This document shows positions 1 to 8,681 of a DNA stretch of 64,000 nt, piece by piece. The DNA is taken from positions 248,001 to 312,000 of the forward strand of contig NZ_JBHTAA010000001.1 of assembly GCF_042663225.1 (NCBI RefSeq). Reading direction: 5' to 3'. The notes under the pieces were generated by a model that did not search any database, was not told the origin of the DNA, and saw nothing but the letters and a program-made list of their open reading frames with translations. Source of the DNA: Haloferax namakaokahaiae. GTDB lineage: Archaea; Halobacteriota; Halobacteria; Halobacteriales; Haloferacaceae. The position numbers were made by a program, and so were the translations under genes. Position 1 is the first letter of the stretch. Each line of letters begins with the position of its first letter.

Positions 1-609
1 ACGTACTTCGTCGTGGACGCCGTCTCCGCACTGGGCGGCGATTACGTCGATATCGACGAGCACAACATCGACGTCATCTTCGCCTCGACGCAGAAGGCGT
101 TCGCCATGCCACCGGGGCTCGCCGTCTGTGTCGTCAGCGAGGACGCGTACGACCGCGAAGTTTCGAAGGACTCCGCGTCGTGGTACGGCGGGTTCCAGCG
201 CGCGTTCGACTACTACGACCGCAAAGGGCAGACGCACTCCACGCCGGCGATTCCGGTCATGCTGGCCTACCGCAAGCAGATGAAGTACATGCTCGAAGAA
301 GGCCACGAAGGGCGGAGTGACCGCCACGCCGAGATGGCCGAGTACACCCGCGACTGGGCCTCGCAGTACTTCGAGATGTTCCCCGAGGAGGGCTACGAGT
401 CACAGACGGTCGCCTGTATCGAGAACACGCAAGGCATCGACGTCGCCGGAACCATCAAGCAGGTCAACGAGGAGTACGACATGGCCTTCTCCAACGGCTA
501 TGGCTCCGTCCTCGGCGAGAAGACGTTCCGCATCGGCCACATGGGCGAACACGACGTGGACTCAATCAAGGAACTCACCGACGCTATCGAAGACGTGGCT
601 GGATTGTAA
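1..609 (+). CDS. Class V aminotransferase, C-terminal part (5' end outside window)
   Basis: The reading frame is open from the first base, so the N-terminus lies outside the window; about 202 residues remain. The visible part holds a DAVSALGG segment, whose Asp normally contacts the PLP pyridine nitrogen, followed by STQKAF, where the Lys is the expected Schiff-base lysine of class V (alanine-glyoxylate, serine-pyruvate or SerC-type) aminotransferases. The C-terminal small domain ends with a GYG..LGEKTFRIGHMG segment typical of the family. Likely role is PLP-dependent transamination of alanine, serine or phosphoserine in the cytoplasm; the substrate cannot be decided from this part alone. A T-rich tract follows the stop. 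Confidence 0.85.
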   Translation, partial: TYFVVDAVSALGGDYVDIDEHNIDVIFASTQKAFAMPPGLAVCVVSEDAYDREVSKDSASWYGGFQRAFDYYDRKGQTHSTPAIPVMLAYRKQMKYMLEEGHEGRSDRHAEMAEYTRDWASQYFEMFPEEGYESQTVACIENTQGIDVAGTIKQVNEEYDMAFSNGYGSVLGEKTFRIGHMGEHDVDSIKELTDAIEDVAGL

Positions 610-628
610 GCGCGCCTCGAATTTTTTC
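610..628 (+). terminator. T-tract terminator candidate after the aminotransferase
   Basis: A GC-rich stretch directly after the stop codon is followed by six T residues at 622-627. Archaeal RNA polymerase commonly terminates on oligo-T. The gene on the other side is convergent and ends at 636, so a terminator is expected here. Confidence 0.4.
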
Positions 629-635
629 TGCTCGG

Positions 636-1664
636 TCACGCTTCGGCCGGCGCGTAGGACCCATCGGGAAGTTCGAGCGGGAAGCCGTACTCCGGATTCG
701 ACAGGATTTCGAAGACAGCGGTGTCCTGCGTTTCGACGGCTTCGCTCGTCGCCAGTCGCCACTCGTGGTCAATCTCGGCGGGGCGACTTCCGACTGCTTG
801 TGCGCCCATCGCCGACGTGCCCGCCCAGTAGGTGTACTCCGTGATCTGACAGCCGTAGTCGCAGGTGTCGTCGTCGTAGGTGTACCACGCCTCGTCGGGA
901 TAGCTGTTCGGTACGTCTTCGAAGTGACCACCACGAGCAATGTCCATCGCGTCGGCGATTTCGGACCCCGACTGCTCGCCGAACACGTCGGGATAGACTG
1001 ACGAAAAGCCGACGTGGGTGACGAGGTGCAGCACCTCTTCGAGCGTCGCATCGAATCGGTCGCCCGAGGTAGAGTGGGGGAGTCCTTCCGGGTGGATTTC
1101 GACGGCGTGGAGGTCCTGGACCGACTCCGCGCGGGACGGCGGCAGTCGCGTCGAGAGGAAGTCGAACGCCTCCTCTAACTCCCGCTCGTCGTAGGGGACG
1201 ATGAGCGTCGCCTCCTGAGCGACGAGTTCGTCCACGACGGCGGGGTTGTCGGGAACGCCGTCCTCGTCGTTGTCGAGATATTCTGCCATGACCGCGCCAG
1301 CGTGACGGAGTTTTGCTTCCGAGACTCGTTCGGTGCCGACGAGACGAACGCCGAAGACGACCATCGACTTGTCGAACATCGGTTGGAAGTCCTCGGGCGG
1401 TTCGACGAGTTCGAGTGTCGGCACGTCGTACGCCGGGTCCTCGGGCGTCGGTTCCGGGGTATCCGTCTCGGTCGTCGTCGGCTCTGCGGTCGGTTCGGGG
1501 GTCACTGTGGTCGTCGATTCCGCCGTCGGCGGCGTCTCTGTCGTCGCTCGCGTGGTCGATGCGGGAGTGGACTCGGAACTCTGGCCCGAACATCCGGCGA
1601 GCACGCCCGTTCCGACGACCGACAGGAGGGACCGCCGCGTCCACGAAATCTCCTTTTCTGACAT
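636..1664 (-). CDS. Tat-exported lipoprotein of unknown function
   Basis: A 342-residue protein with a twin-arginine signal (WTRRSLLSVVGTGVLAGC): RR near residues 10-11 and a lipobox LAGC with the acylated Cys at about residue 25. A low-complexity Thr/Pro/Glu/Ser linker spans roughly residues 28-75, typical of haloarchaeal surface lipoproteins. The remaining domain, about 270 residues, contains a YDERELEEAFDFL helix and a late DYGCQITEY segment. I do not recognise the domain. Its place is inferred to be the outer face of the membrane. It is convergent with the aminotransferase and divergent from tenA. Confidence 0.7.
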   Translation of the reverse strand: MSEKEISWTRRSLLSVVGTGVLAGCSGQSSESTPASTTRATTETPPTAESTTTVTPEPTAEPTTTETDTPEPTPEDPAYDVPTLELVEPPEDFQPMFDKSMVVFGVRLVGTERVSEAKLRHAGAVMAEYLDNDEDGVPDNPAVVDELVAQEATLIVPYDERELEEAFDFLSTRLPPSRAESVQDLHAVEIHPEGLPHSTSGDRFDATLEEVLHLVTHVGFSSVYPDVFGEQSGSEIADAMDIARGGHFEDVPNSYPDEAWYTYDDDTCDYGCQITEYTYWAGTSAMGAQAVGSRPAEIDHEWRLATSEAVETQDTAVFEILSNPEYGFPLELPDGSYAPAEA

Positions 1665-1800
1665 TGACCGGTAAATGAATGTCCCGCAATTATAGCTATC
1701 TGCGAAAGAATCTAATTTGAAAATTAGCCTCGACCAGCGAGACTACTGAATAATACAACTGGCTCATAACACTTTTCGACCCGACGCCCGTCTCACCAGT

Positions 1801-2466
1801 ATGGCATTCACAGACGACGTTCGAGCGGACGCGGAGGACATCTGGGAGGCGATTCTCGACCACCCGATGGTCCGCGAACTCGGGGAAGGGACACTCGACG
1901 AAGCGCCGTTTCGCTACTGGGTTCGACAGGACTACGTCTACCTCGTCGAGTACAGTCGCGTCTTCGCGCTCGGTGCCGCGAAGGCACCCTCGCTCGGCGA
2001 GATGGGGACGTTCGCCGAACTGCTCGATTCGACGGTCAACGTCGAGATGGACCTCCATCGCTCCTACGCCGACGAGTTCGGAATCACGCCCGCCGAACTG
2101 GAAGCGACTCGGCCGTCGCCGACGACGCGCGCGTACACGGACTTCCTCCTTCGCACCGCGACACTCGGGAGCTTCGGCGACATCGTCGCCGTGCTGTTAC
2201 CCTGTATGTGGGGATTCAACGAGACGGGACTGCGACTCGCCGAGCGGGGGATGCCCGAAGACGACCGGTACGCCCAGTGGATCGAGATGTACGCCGGTGA
2301 CGAGTTCAGCGAACTCACCGACTGGTGTAAGACGCTCATGAACGAGGTCGCCGCGGACTCGACCGACACCGAGCGCGAGCGCTACCGAGACCTGTTCGAA
2401 ACGTCGGCGCGCTACGAGTACCGGTTCTGGGACGCCGCGTGGCGACAGGAGGGGTGGAACGTATGA
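1801..2466 (+). CDS. tenA: TenA family protein (thiaminase II / aminopyrimidine aminohydrolase), Cys type
   Basis: 221 residues, the full length of the TenA/THI-4 family. Family members hydrolyse 4-amino-5-aminomethyl-2-methylpyrimidine to the hydroxymethyl form for thiamine salvage. The characteristic all-helical pattern is visible: FRYWVRQDYVYLVEYSRVFALG near residues 37-58 and VLLPCMWGF near 131-139. The Cys falls at residue 135, the position of the catalytic Cys in Bacillus subtilis TenA. The start at 1801 has no competing upstream ATG. It overlaps the next gene, a second TenA, by four bases (ATGA), so both are probably translated from one message. Confidence 0.9.
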   Translation: MAFTDDVRADAEDIWEAILDHPMVRELGEGTLDEAPFRYWVRQDYVYLVEYSRVFALGAAKAPSLGEMGTFAELLDSTVNVEMDLHRSYADEFGITPAELEATRPSPTTRAYTDFLLRTATLGSFGDIVAVLLPCMWGFNETGLRLAERGMPEDDRYAQWIEMYAGDEFSELTDWCKTLMNEVAADSTDTERERYRDLFETSARYEYRFWDAAWRQEGWNV

Positions 2467-3149
2467 CCGCCGAGACGTTCGACGAGTACGCCGCAGAGCA
2501 CTCGGACGCGCGGTTCACCGACTGGCTTCGGGAGCGAGCACGACCCGACTGGACGGCGGCCACCGAACATCGGTTCGTGCGTGAACTGACCGGCGGCACG
2601 CTCAGCGACCCGGCGTTTCGGCGCTATCTCGTACAGGACTACGCCTTCGTCGAGACCCTCACGAGCGCGTTCGGCTACGCCGTCGGGCAGGCACCGACGA
2701 TGCAGGCGAAAAGAACGCTGACCGACTTCCTCGGGACGTTGACCGACGAGGAGAACGACTACTTCGAACGGTCGTTCGACGCGCTCGGCGTTCCCGCCTC
2801 GGACCGGACTGACCCGGTGAAGACAGCCGTAACCGAGACGTTCGAGGACCTCCTCCTCCGGGCCGCCTTCGAAGGCGAGTACGAAGAGACGCTCGCCGTC
2901 CTGTTGCCGGCCGAGTGGGTCTATCTGACCTGGGCGACGGAGCCGACGGGGATGCCGGACGAACCCCGCTACCGCGAGTGGGTCGAACTGCACGACAACC
3001 CGGCGTTCGAAGATTTCGTCTCGTTCCTTCGGGACGAACTCGACACGTACGGGCCGTCGGTGAGCGAACGCCGACAGCGGCGTATCGACCGCCTCTTTAC
3101 CCGAACTGTCGCGCTCGAAGTCGCGTTCTTCGATTCCGTCTACGAGTGA
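2463..3149 (+). CDS. TenA family protein lacking the catalytic cysteine
   Basis: 228 residues, paralogous to the preceding TenA: FRRYLVQDYAFVETLTSAFGYAVGQAP near residues 53-80 matches the TenA core. At the place of the LPC motif it reads LPAEW, with Ala150-Glu151 instead of Cys. This resembles the known split of the family into Cys-containing (TenA_C) and Glu-containing (TenA_E) members, the latter associated with upstream amidohydrolase steps of thiamine salvage; the assignment to TenA_E is inference. The ATG at 2463 overlaps the previous stop and is preferred over an in-frame GTG at 2439. Confidence 0.85.
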   Translation: MTAETFDEYAAEHSDARFTDWLRERARPDWTAATEHRFVRELTGGTLSDPAFRRYLVQDYAFVETLTSAFGYAVGQAPTMQAKRTLTDFLGTLTDEENDYFERSFDALGVPASDRTDPVKTAVTETFEDLLLRAAFEGEYEETLAVLLPAEWVYLTWATEPTGMPDEPRYREWVELHDNPAFEDFVSFLRDELDTYGPSVSERRQRRIDRLFTRTVALEVAFFDSVYE

Positions 3150-3237
3150 CGCTGCCGCCAATGTGGCGTGAAACCCCGACTCGCCGCCGGTAGCACCCCC
3201 CAACGAGCATTATTCATCAGTGGTATCACCAAGTGTT

Positions 3238-3246
3238 AGATTTATA
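3238..3246 (+). promoter_or_regulatory. TATA box for the NRAMP-like carrier
   Basis: The sequence GATTTATAC lies 24-32 nt upstream of the ATG at 3270, the spacing expected of a haloarchaeal promoter feeding a leaderless transcript. Confidence 0.55.
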
Positions 3247-3269
3247 CCGTGGGGTGAGAAAGGGCACGT

Positions 3270-4634
3270 ATGGGACAACGCGAAACGAGACACGGTGTTT
3301 CGGCCGTAACGGATGGGAGTTGGCGGGGCTATCTCTCGGAGATGGGACCGTCGTGGGTCGCCGGCGCGATAGCCGTCGGCCCGGCGACGATGGCGAGCGT
3401 CATCACCGCGGGTGCGACGTTCGGCTACACGTTGCTCTGGGTCGTCCTGCTCTCGGCCGTTCTCGGGGCGGCCGCGCAGTACCTCTCGATGCGCCTCGGG
3501 CTCTTGACCGAGGAAGGTATCGTCACCGTCGTCGAGCGCCACCTCGGCGAGTCGTGGGCCTGGATACTCGTCGTCGATGCGGTCTTGGCGGCGGGGCTGG
3601 CACAGTTGGTGATTATGAAAGGTCTCGCGGACGTTAGCGCGACGGTCACGAACGTCGATGCTCGCGTGTGGGGAGTCGTCTGGGCCGTCGTCCTCGCAGT
3701 CGGCCTCGCGGGCCGTGGCTATCGATTCCTCGAACTCCTGGCGAAGGTTCTCGTCACGGGCGTCGTCGTCGCGTTCGTCGCCTCGCTGACGCTCGTTCCG
3801 ATTGCGCCCGTAGAGGCCGCCGCCGGACTCGTCCCGCAGATTCCCGCGGGCGTCGATGGCGCGCTCGTCGCCGCGGGCATCCTCGGCGGTGCCGTCCACA
3901 TCACGCTGATTACGATGCACTCCTACACGATGGGAGCCAGAGAGTGGACCTCGCGCGAGTACGGACTGGCGACGTTCGACGTGGGCACGTCGATGCTCGT
4001 CGCGTTCGGCGTCTACAGCCTCGCTATCTTCCTCGTCGCGGCCAGCGTCCTCCACTCGCCGGACGTTGCCGCGGGCGAACTCACCGCCGTCGCGGCCGCG
4101 CAGGCACTCGGTCCCCTCGTCGGGTCGAACGCGCAGTGGCTCTTCCTCCTCGGCCTGTGGGGCGCGGCCGTCTCGACGCTCGGCGGCAACACCATCGTTC
4201 CGCCGTACCTTCTGGCCGACAAACTCGGCTGGGGGACGGACGTTTCCGATACCCGGTACCGCGCCCTCTTGGCCGCCTTCGCGTTGCTCTCCGGCTTGGG
4301 CGCCTTCGTCGGCGGCGCGTTCTTCCCGCTGCTCGTGTTGGTGCTCGCGTTCGGTCTGGTCGGCACGCCCTTCGCCATCGCCGTCGTCCTCTACCTCCTC
4401 AACAGCGACGCCGTGAGCGAGTCGAACTCGACGCTCGCCAACCTCGGTGGCATCGTCTTGCTCGCCATCACGACGATTCTCGGGGCGAATTTCGTCCGGA
4501 CCAACGCGCTCGCCGACTTCGGAAATCCACTGTCGATATTCGTCGTGGTCTTCGCGGTCGGACTCGGCGCGGCGACGCTCGCACTGCTCGGGAAGTTCGC
4601 TCGGGAGACCGTCGGGACGGCTTCGACGGCGTAG
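3270..4634 (+). CDS. NRAMP-family divalent metal transporter-like membrane protein
   Basis: 454 residues with about eleven hydrophobic segments. Residues 14-30 (MGPSWVAGAIAVGPATMASVITAG) align with helix 1 of NRAMP/MntH proteins, where the metal-binding motif is usually DPGN; here it reads GPAT, so the usual Asp ligand is absent. The helix-6 region (AVHITLITMHSYTMGARE) retains a Met-His pair like the MPH motif. The altered helix-1 motif means the substrate may not be Mn/Fe; NRAMP-related Mg or Al carriers also deviate there. It is probably monocistronic behind its own TATA box. The fold assignment is firm, the substrate is not. Confidence 0.75.
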   Translation: MGQRETRHGVSAVTDGSWRGYLSEMGPSWVAGAIAVGPATMASVITAGATFGYTLLWVVLLSAVLGAAAQYLSMRLGLLTEEGIVTVVERHLGESWAWILVVDAVLAAGLAQLVIMKGLADVSATVTNVDARVWGVVWAVVLAVGLAGRGYRFLELLAKVLVTGVVVAFVASLTLVPIAPVEAAAGLVPQIPAGVDGALVAAGILGGAVHITLITMHSYTMGAREWTSREYGLATFDVGTSMLVAFGVYSLAIFLVAASVLHSPDVAAGELTAVAAAQALGPLVGSNAQWLFLLGLWGAAVSTLGGNTIVPPYLLADKLGWGTDVSDTRYRALLAAFALLSGLGAFVGGAFFPLLVLVLAFGLVGTPFAIAVVLYLLNSDAVSESNSTLANLGGIVLLAITTILGANFVRTNALADFGNPLSIFVVVFAVGLGAATLALLGKFARETVGTASTA

Positions 4635-4676
4635 CCCGAAAAGTCAGAGACGGGACTGCCGAAATCGACTTCCGGC

Positions 4677-5237
4677 TTACAGTTCGGGCACGTCCGACGG
4701 TATGTCGAAGTCGTGGTAGTACTCGCCTTTCTCCTTCGAGAGGATGTCGAGGACGGCCGCCGCACCGTCGCCGGCGGCGATGACTGCCTGCCACTTCTCG
4801 GCGCGACCCATCGCACCCGTCGCGTAGACGTTCTCGACAGAGGTCTCCATATCGACGGTCACGTCCACGACGTCCTCGTCGGTGAACGCACAGCCGAGGT
4901 CTTCGGCGAGGTCGCGGTTGCCGCCCGTGGCGAGGACGACGTAGTCCGCGTCGTACTCCTCGCCGTCCGCGGTGACGACGAAGCCGTCGTCCGACTGCTC
5001 GACCGACGTGACTGCTTCATCGACGAGTTCGGCACCGCGGTCACGACTCTGGCCGCGTGCAATCTGCAGGAACTCGTCGCCGCTGATGCTTCGGACGGCC
5101 GGATAGTTGAACAGGTGGGCCTTGTGCATCCACGACTCGTCGGTGTCGAAGACGACGGTTTCGAGGTCGTTCTTCGCGGCGTACATCGCTGCGCTCAGTC
5201 CGGCGGGGCCGCCGCCGACAACTGCTACGTCTACCAT
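4677..5237 (-). CDS. Thioredoxin-reductase-like FAD/NAD(P) oxidoreductase, short form
   Basis: 186 residues starting MVDVAVVGGGPAGLSAAMYAAKN, a classic dinucleotide-binding GxGxxG motif. A second conserved element near the C-terminus reads NVYATGAMG, the ATG motif that closes the FAD site in the thioredoxin-reductase/HI0933-like superfamily. There is no CxxC redox pair and no separate NAD domain, so the protein is roughly half the length of a true thioredoxin reductase. It probably acts as a small flavoprotein oxidoreductase of unknown partner. The start at 5237 is chosen because 53 further codons upstream contain no family sequence and cover the intergenic region. Confidence 0.8.
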   Translation of the reverse strand: MVDVAVVGGGPAGLSAAMYAAKNDLETVVFDTDESWMHKAHLFNYPAVRSISGDEFLQIARGQSRDRGAELVDEAVTSVEQSDDGFVVTADGEEYDADYVVLATGGNRDLAEDLGCAFTDEDVVDVTVDMETSVENVYATGAMGRAEKWQAVIAAGDGAAAVLDILSKEKGEYYHDFDIPSDVPEL

Positions 5238-5405
5238 ATTCGGGTATACGAGACTCTGTGAAGTAAGGGGTTTACCAAGCGGTAAAACCGTGGGGAGAAC
5301 TGTACGTTCGTTATGAAAATGAGGGAGAATGTGGGACCAGATGGAATCGTGTCCTGCCGGCGTGTCAGATTGATTCAATTTTGTTCGAACACACATTCTG
5401 TATCG

Positions 5406-5423
5406 AGTACATATATTAGTACT
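5406..5423 (+). promoter_or_regulatory. TATA element inside a short palindrome upstream of the HTH_10 gene
   Basis: AGTAC and GTACT form 5-bp inverted arms around the spacer ATATATTA, which itself is a good haloarchaeal TATA element. It lies 66-83 nt before the ATG at 5489, predicting a leader of about 40 nt. The palindrome over the TATA box could be an operator; this is inference. Confidence 0.4.
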
Positions 5424-5488
5424 TTGACATCGAATGGACGAATGTAGGTCGAGCGACTCGACTCGCCCCTCCCCCTACGTATTCGATC

Positions 5489-6127
5489 ATGATTCCTATC
5501 GTCGATATCACGGTCCGCGCTGACGACTTCGAACTCGGCCGCTTACTCGAAGAACTCCCACAGATTCACGTCGAACTGGAGCGCATCGTCCCACTGCAAG
5601 ATTCGATCATTCCGCTGTTTTGGACTTCCAACGGAAAGAGAAACGAAGTCATTTCGATTCTCGAACAGTCTCCCCTCACCGAGGAGGTTCGATACTTGAC
5701 CGAGGACGGAAAACGTCAACTGTTCGAGGTGCGCTGGAGTGCAGACGTGAACGGACTCATCCAGAGTATGGTAGAGACGAACGCCCGGCTCCTCGAAGGC
5801 GAGAGCATCGGTGAGGGCTGGGACTTTCGCCTTCAGTTCCCGAGTCACGACGAGTTGAAGCGATTTCGGGACTCGTGTACCGAAAAGGAGATTCCGATTA
5901 TTCTGCGGCGAATCTACAACCCCCACTTTCCGACCGAAGGAAACGCGATGACCGCTGAGCAACACGAGGCAATCCTCACGGCGTACGAACGAGGGTACTT
6001 CGACGTTCCGCGTGGTACGTCGTTGTCCGAACTCGCAGGTGTGTACGGGATAAGTGATAGTGCGTACTCTCAGCGACTCCGACGAGGTATCTCGTCGCTC
6101 ATCTACTCGACGATGGTCAAGAGATGA
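5489..6127 (+). CDS. HTH_10 (bacterio-opsin activator type) transcriptional regulator
   Basis: 212 residues. The C-terminal part, about 153-205, reads MTAEQHEAILTAYERGYFDVPRGTSLSELAGVYGIS followed by SQRLRRGISSL, which is the signature of the haloarchaeal HTH_10 domain found in Bat-type regulators. The N-terminal 150 residues form the usual sensor-like region with unknown ligand. Regulators of this family are DNA-binding and cytoplasmic. The gene stands alone, divergent from the FAD oxidoreductase, with a TATA-centred palindrome upstream that may serve autoregulation. Confidence 0.88.
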   Translation: MIPIVDITVRADDFELGRLLEELPQIHVELERIVPLQDSIIPLFWTSNGKRNEVISILEQSPLTEEVRYLTEDGKRQLFEVRWSADVNGLIQSMVETNARLLEGESIGEGWDFRLQFPSHDELKRFRDSCTEKEIPIILRRIYNPHFPTEGNAMTAEQHEAILTAYERGYFDVPRGTSLSELAGVYGISDSAYSQRLRRGISSLIYSTMVKR

Positions 6128-6633
6128 CGTTCTGGTAAAAATTCGGAGGCGGTGAATCACGAGATGAGTATATATACACCTTTAGTACCGAAGGAAGCAC
6201 TCATGCCCGAATCCCGTCTATTCTTGAACGGGTGAAGGAAGTCCAAGCCGCCGTTGGCACCGACTACCGACCTGATTACGGTCGAACACGGTACTCGTCT
6301 CGTTGGCCGACGAATGCGGACGACGATTGCTCGCGGCACCCGAATAAAACACCCATCAACGACGGTTACAGCACGCAGATGCAAGTCGGGGCAACTATCG
6401 AACGTGAAGCGTTCGAATCAGCAAGGGTCGCCGACTGGGGATAGAGCGGACTCGAACGCTTCGACGGACGAACGCACGAACAGTTCGTCGAGCCTTCGAG
6501 TAGAGGCACGAACGACGTGAACTATCCAACGCGCTACGCGCGGCGGTTCTCTCGGGAAGACCCGCCGAAAACCGGTCTGTCAACGCGGTCGAAACGCCGT
6601 GTTGTCGAACCACCAAGGAACCAAGGATAAGCG
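6128..6633. other. 506-nt intergenic region, no supported gene
   Basis: A strong TATA-like stretch (GAGTATATATACACC) lies near 6165-6180 and could start a short transcript; a 23-codon ORF beginning at the ATG there has no recognisable features. Short inverted repeats occur, for example CGGCGG at 6541-6546 with CCGCCG at 6562-6567, close upstream of the HalOD1 gene. ORFs on either strand here have poor haloarchaeal codon bias and no recognisable product. Confidence 0.4.
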
Positions 6634-6921
6634 ATGACTCGGAAACTAAACTCGTATGCAATCTTAACCGAACGCCGCCCCGCCCACGACGACGAAGAGA
6701 CGTTACTCGAACAGATACTTCGCTGTGTCGCGGTGGCGAAAAACACCCCTCCGACAGAACTGCCACCGATGTACGACGTCATCGACCCCGACGCGCTGGA
6801 TTCTCTCGATTCGGCGTGTCAAAATGGTCTGTGCAGTCTCACGATTCACTACGCAGGGTTCGACGTTCACGTGCGGAGCGGTGGGCGTATCTGGCTTATC
6901 CCTCGTTCTCATGGTGAATAA
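6634..6921 (+). CDS. HalOD1 output-domain protein
   Basis: 95 residues. The segment LPPMYDVIDPDALDSLD followed by LTIHYAGFDVHVRSGGRIWL is the signature of the HalOD1 domain, a small haloarchaeal module found alone or at the end of sensory proteins and thought to act as an output domain of signal transduction. No sensor domain is attached. A purine-rich stretch (CAAGGAACCAAGGA) lies a few bases before the start. A second stand-alone HalOD1 gene occurs at 46741-47067. Confidence 0.85.
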   Translation: MTRKLNSYAILTERRPAHDDEETLLEQILRCVAVAKNTPPTELPPMYDVIDPDALDSLDSACQNGLCSLTIHYAGFDVHVRSGGRIWLIPRSHGE

Positions 6922-7068
6922 CTCTCCCAGAGATTCGCCGCAGAGCGGACGAACTGTCGCTTAGAACGCGAGCGCCCGACAGACTTGTTTCGACTTCTCT
7001 CCGACGTCGGCGAACTGCCGGCTGACGACCGCGGCCACCGACGAGGAGAATCAAGCGACTTATCTTCG

Positions 7069-8661
7069 ATGCAACCAACCCGGAAAGACGCGACAGTGGC
7101 CACTGAGACATCCGACGACGAAATCCCCGAAGACGAACGCGAGGCACTGCTGACGATTGGACACGGTGCGGTCGTCACCTCCGGTGGCCAGTCCCTCCAA
7201 CAAGCGCTGACGACGGCGACCGAGTACGCACTCGCGCAGGGACTCGGACCGGTCGTCTACGGCGTCTACGCGTTCGCGTGGCGAATCACCCAACTGTTGT
7301 TCCGACTCGTGAACGTCGGGTCGATTGCGACGCTCCAGCGCTATCTCTCCGCGTACAGTGACGACCCGGACAGACAGGGCCGAGTCGTGGGGTTGGCGTA
7401 CCTGACGACGCTCGTCGTCGGCATCGGACTCGGTGGCGGAGTGATTCTCGCCAGTGGCTGGCTCAACGATGCGACGGTCTCTCATCCCGATTTCCCGCCG
7501 ACGATTCAGTTATTTGCGGCCCTCATCGTCCTCGTCGGGATTGTCAATATCCACGCAGGCGTCTTCAGAGCGGTTCAGTCGGCCCGCGGCGAGGTCCTGT
7601 TCAATCGCGTCCTCCGTCCGGCCGTCAAGCTGGCAGGCGCGGTCGGCGCGATAGCGCTCGGCTACTCGGCGGTCGGCGTCGCCGGCGCGTTCGTCCTTGG
7701 GATGGCCGTGCTCGTCGTCGTGGGGTTCCCGATGGTCGTCTCGGCGAGTGGTATCCGGCCCGTCTTCCGCGGCGTCCGCTCGGAGGCTCGACGGTTCTAC
7801 AACCACTCGGGACCCATCGCCCTGAGCAGCCTCGGCAAAGTGTTCCAGAACCGCGTGGACGTGATGCTCGTCGGTTTCTTGCTGACCGCGAGTGCGGCCG
7901 GCGTCTACAACGTCGTGCTCGTCCTCGTGACGCTGGCGTGGATTCCCCTGCTCTCGTTCAATATGCTCCTCCCACCGGTCGCATCGGGGTTGTACGCCGA
8001 CGGCGAGATGACGACGCTCAACGCGGTGTACACGGCGGTGACTCGTCTCATCGTCACGTGCGTCGTTCCGATTCTCGCCGTGCTGGTCGTCTACGGACGG
8101 GAGGTTCTGTCCGTCTTCGGCCCCAACTTCACGGCCGGCTACGTTCCGCTCGTGATATATCTCGGCGGTGTGCTGGTCGGGAGCGCCGTCGGTGCGACCG
8201 GCTGGTTACTCATGATGACCGACCACCAGTACGCCCGAATGGGTCTGGACTGGTTGCTGGCCGTCCTGAACACGGTGCTCACGTTCGCGTTCGTCGAAGC
8301 GTTCGGCCTGCCCGGTGCGGCACTCGGCACGGCCATCGCCATCGCCGTCCAAAACACCATCCAGGTCTTTCTCCTGCGTCACTTCGAGGGACTGTGGCCC
8401 TTCGACGCGACGTTTCTCAAACCGCTCGGGGCCGGCACCGCGACGGTCGTCGTCATGCTCTTCGCCCGCGAGGTGCTGGCGGGGGTCGGGGGAGTCCTTT
8501 TTGGACTCGTTGTGGGCGCTGTCACTTACGTCGGGACCCTCGTCGTCCTCGGCGTCAACGACCGCGACCGACTCGTGGTGACGGCGCTCGCCGCCCGGTA
8601 CCGTCGAACGGTATCAGCGGCCATCGACGAGCGGCGCTCCAATCGGTCGCAGGACGGGTAG
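7069..8661 (+). CDS. Polysaccharide/oligosaccharide flippase (MATE/MOP superfamily)
   Basis: 530 residues with about fourteen hydrophobic segments, the size and layout of the Wzx/RfbX-type flippases of the MOP superfamily. The first helices (SGGQSLQQALTTATEYALAQGLGPVVYGVYAFAWR) show the typical start of polysaccharide biosynthesis membrane proteins. The role would be transfer of lipid-linked glycans across the membrane, as for S-layer N-glycosylation or surface polysaccharide. No glycosyltransferases are adjacent, so the substrate is open. The ATG at 7069 fits better than an upstream non-ATG start at 6985; a GTG at 7096 is another candidate. Confidence 0.85.
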   Translation: MQPTRKDATVATETSDDEIPEDEREALLTIGHGAVVTSGGQSLQQALTTATEYALAQGLGPVVYGVYAFAWRITQLLFRLVNVGSIATLQRYLSAYSDDPDRQGRVVGLAYLTTLVVGIGLGGGVILASGWLNDATVSHPDFPPTIQLFAALIVLVGIVNIHAGVFRAVQSARGEVLFNRVLRPAVKLAGAVGAIALGYSAVGVAGAFVLGMAVLVVVGFPMVVSASGIRPVFRGVRSEARRFYNHSGPIALSSLGKVFQNRVDVMLVGFLLTASAAGVYNVVLVLVTLAWIPLLSFNMLLPPVASGLYADGEMTTLNAVYTAVTRLIVTCVVPILAVLVVYGREVLSVFGPNFTAGYVPLVIYLGGVLVGSAVGATGWLLMMTDHQYARMGLDWLLAVLNTVLTFAFVEAFGLPGAALGTAIAIAVQNTIQVFLLRHFEGLWPFDATFLKPLGAGTATVVVMLFAREVLAGVGGVLFGLVVGAVTYVGTLVVLGVNDRDRLVVTALAARYRRTVSAAIDERRSNRSQDG

Positions 8662-8681
8662 GAACTGTTGCTTGCCTCCGG

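Noticed and set aside
3210..4055. 281-residue minus-strand frame opposite the NRAMP-like gene
   Set aside because: Very charged Arg/Asp-rich shadow of a membrane protein gene with clear promoter.
6405..6425. tRNA T-arm-like GTTCGAATC
   Set aside because: No cloverleaf can be built around it; no acceptor stem or anticodon arm.
6157..6444. Small ORFs on both strands in the 6128-6633 gap
   Set aside because: Codon use and residue composition do not resemble haloarchaeal proteins; no family sequence; the two frames overlap each other.
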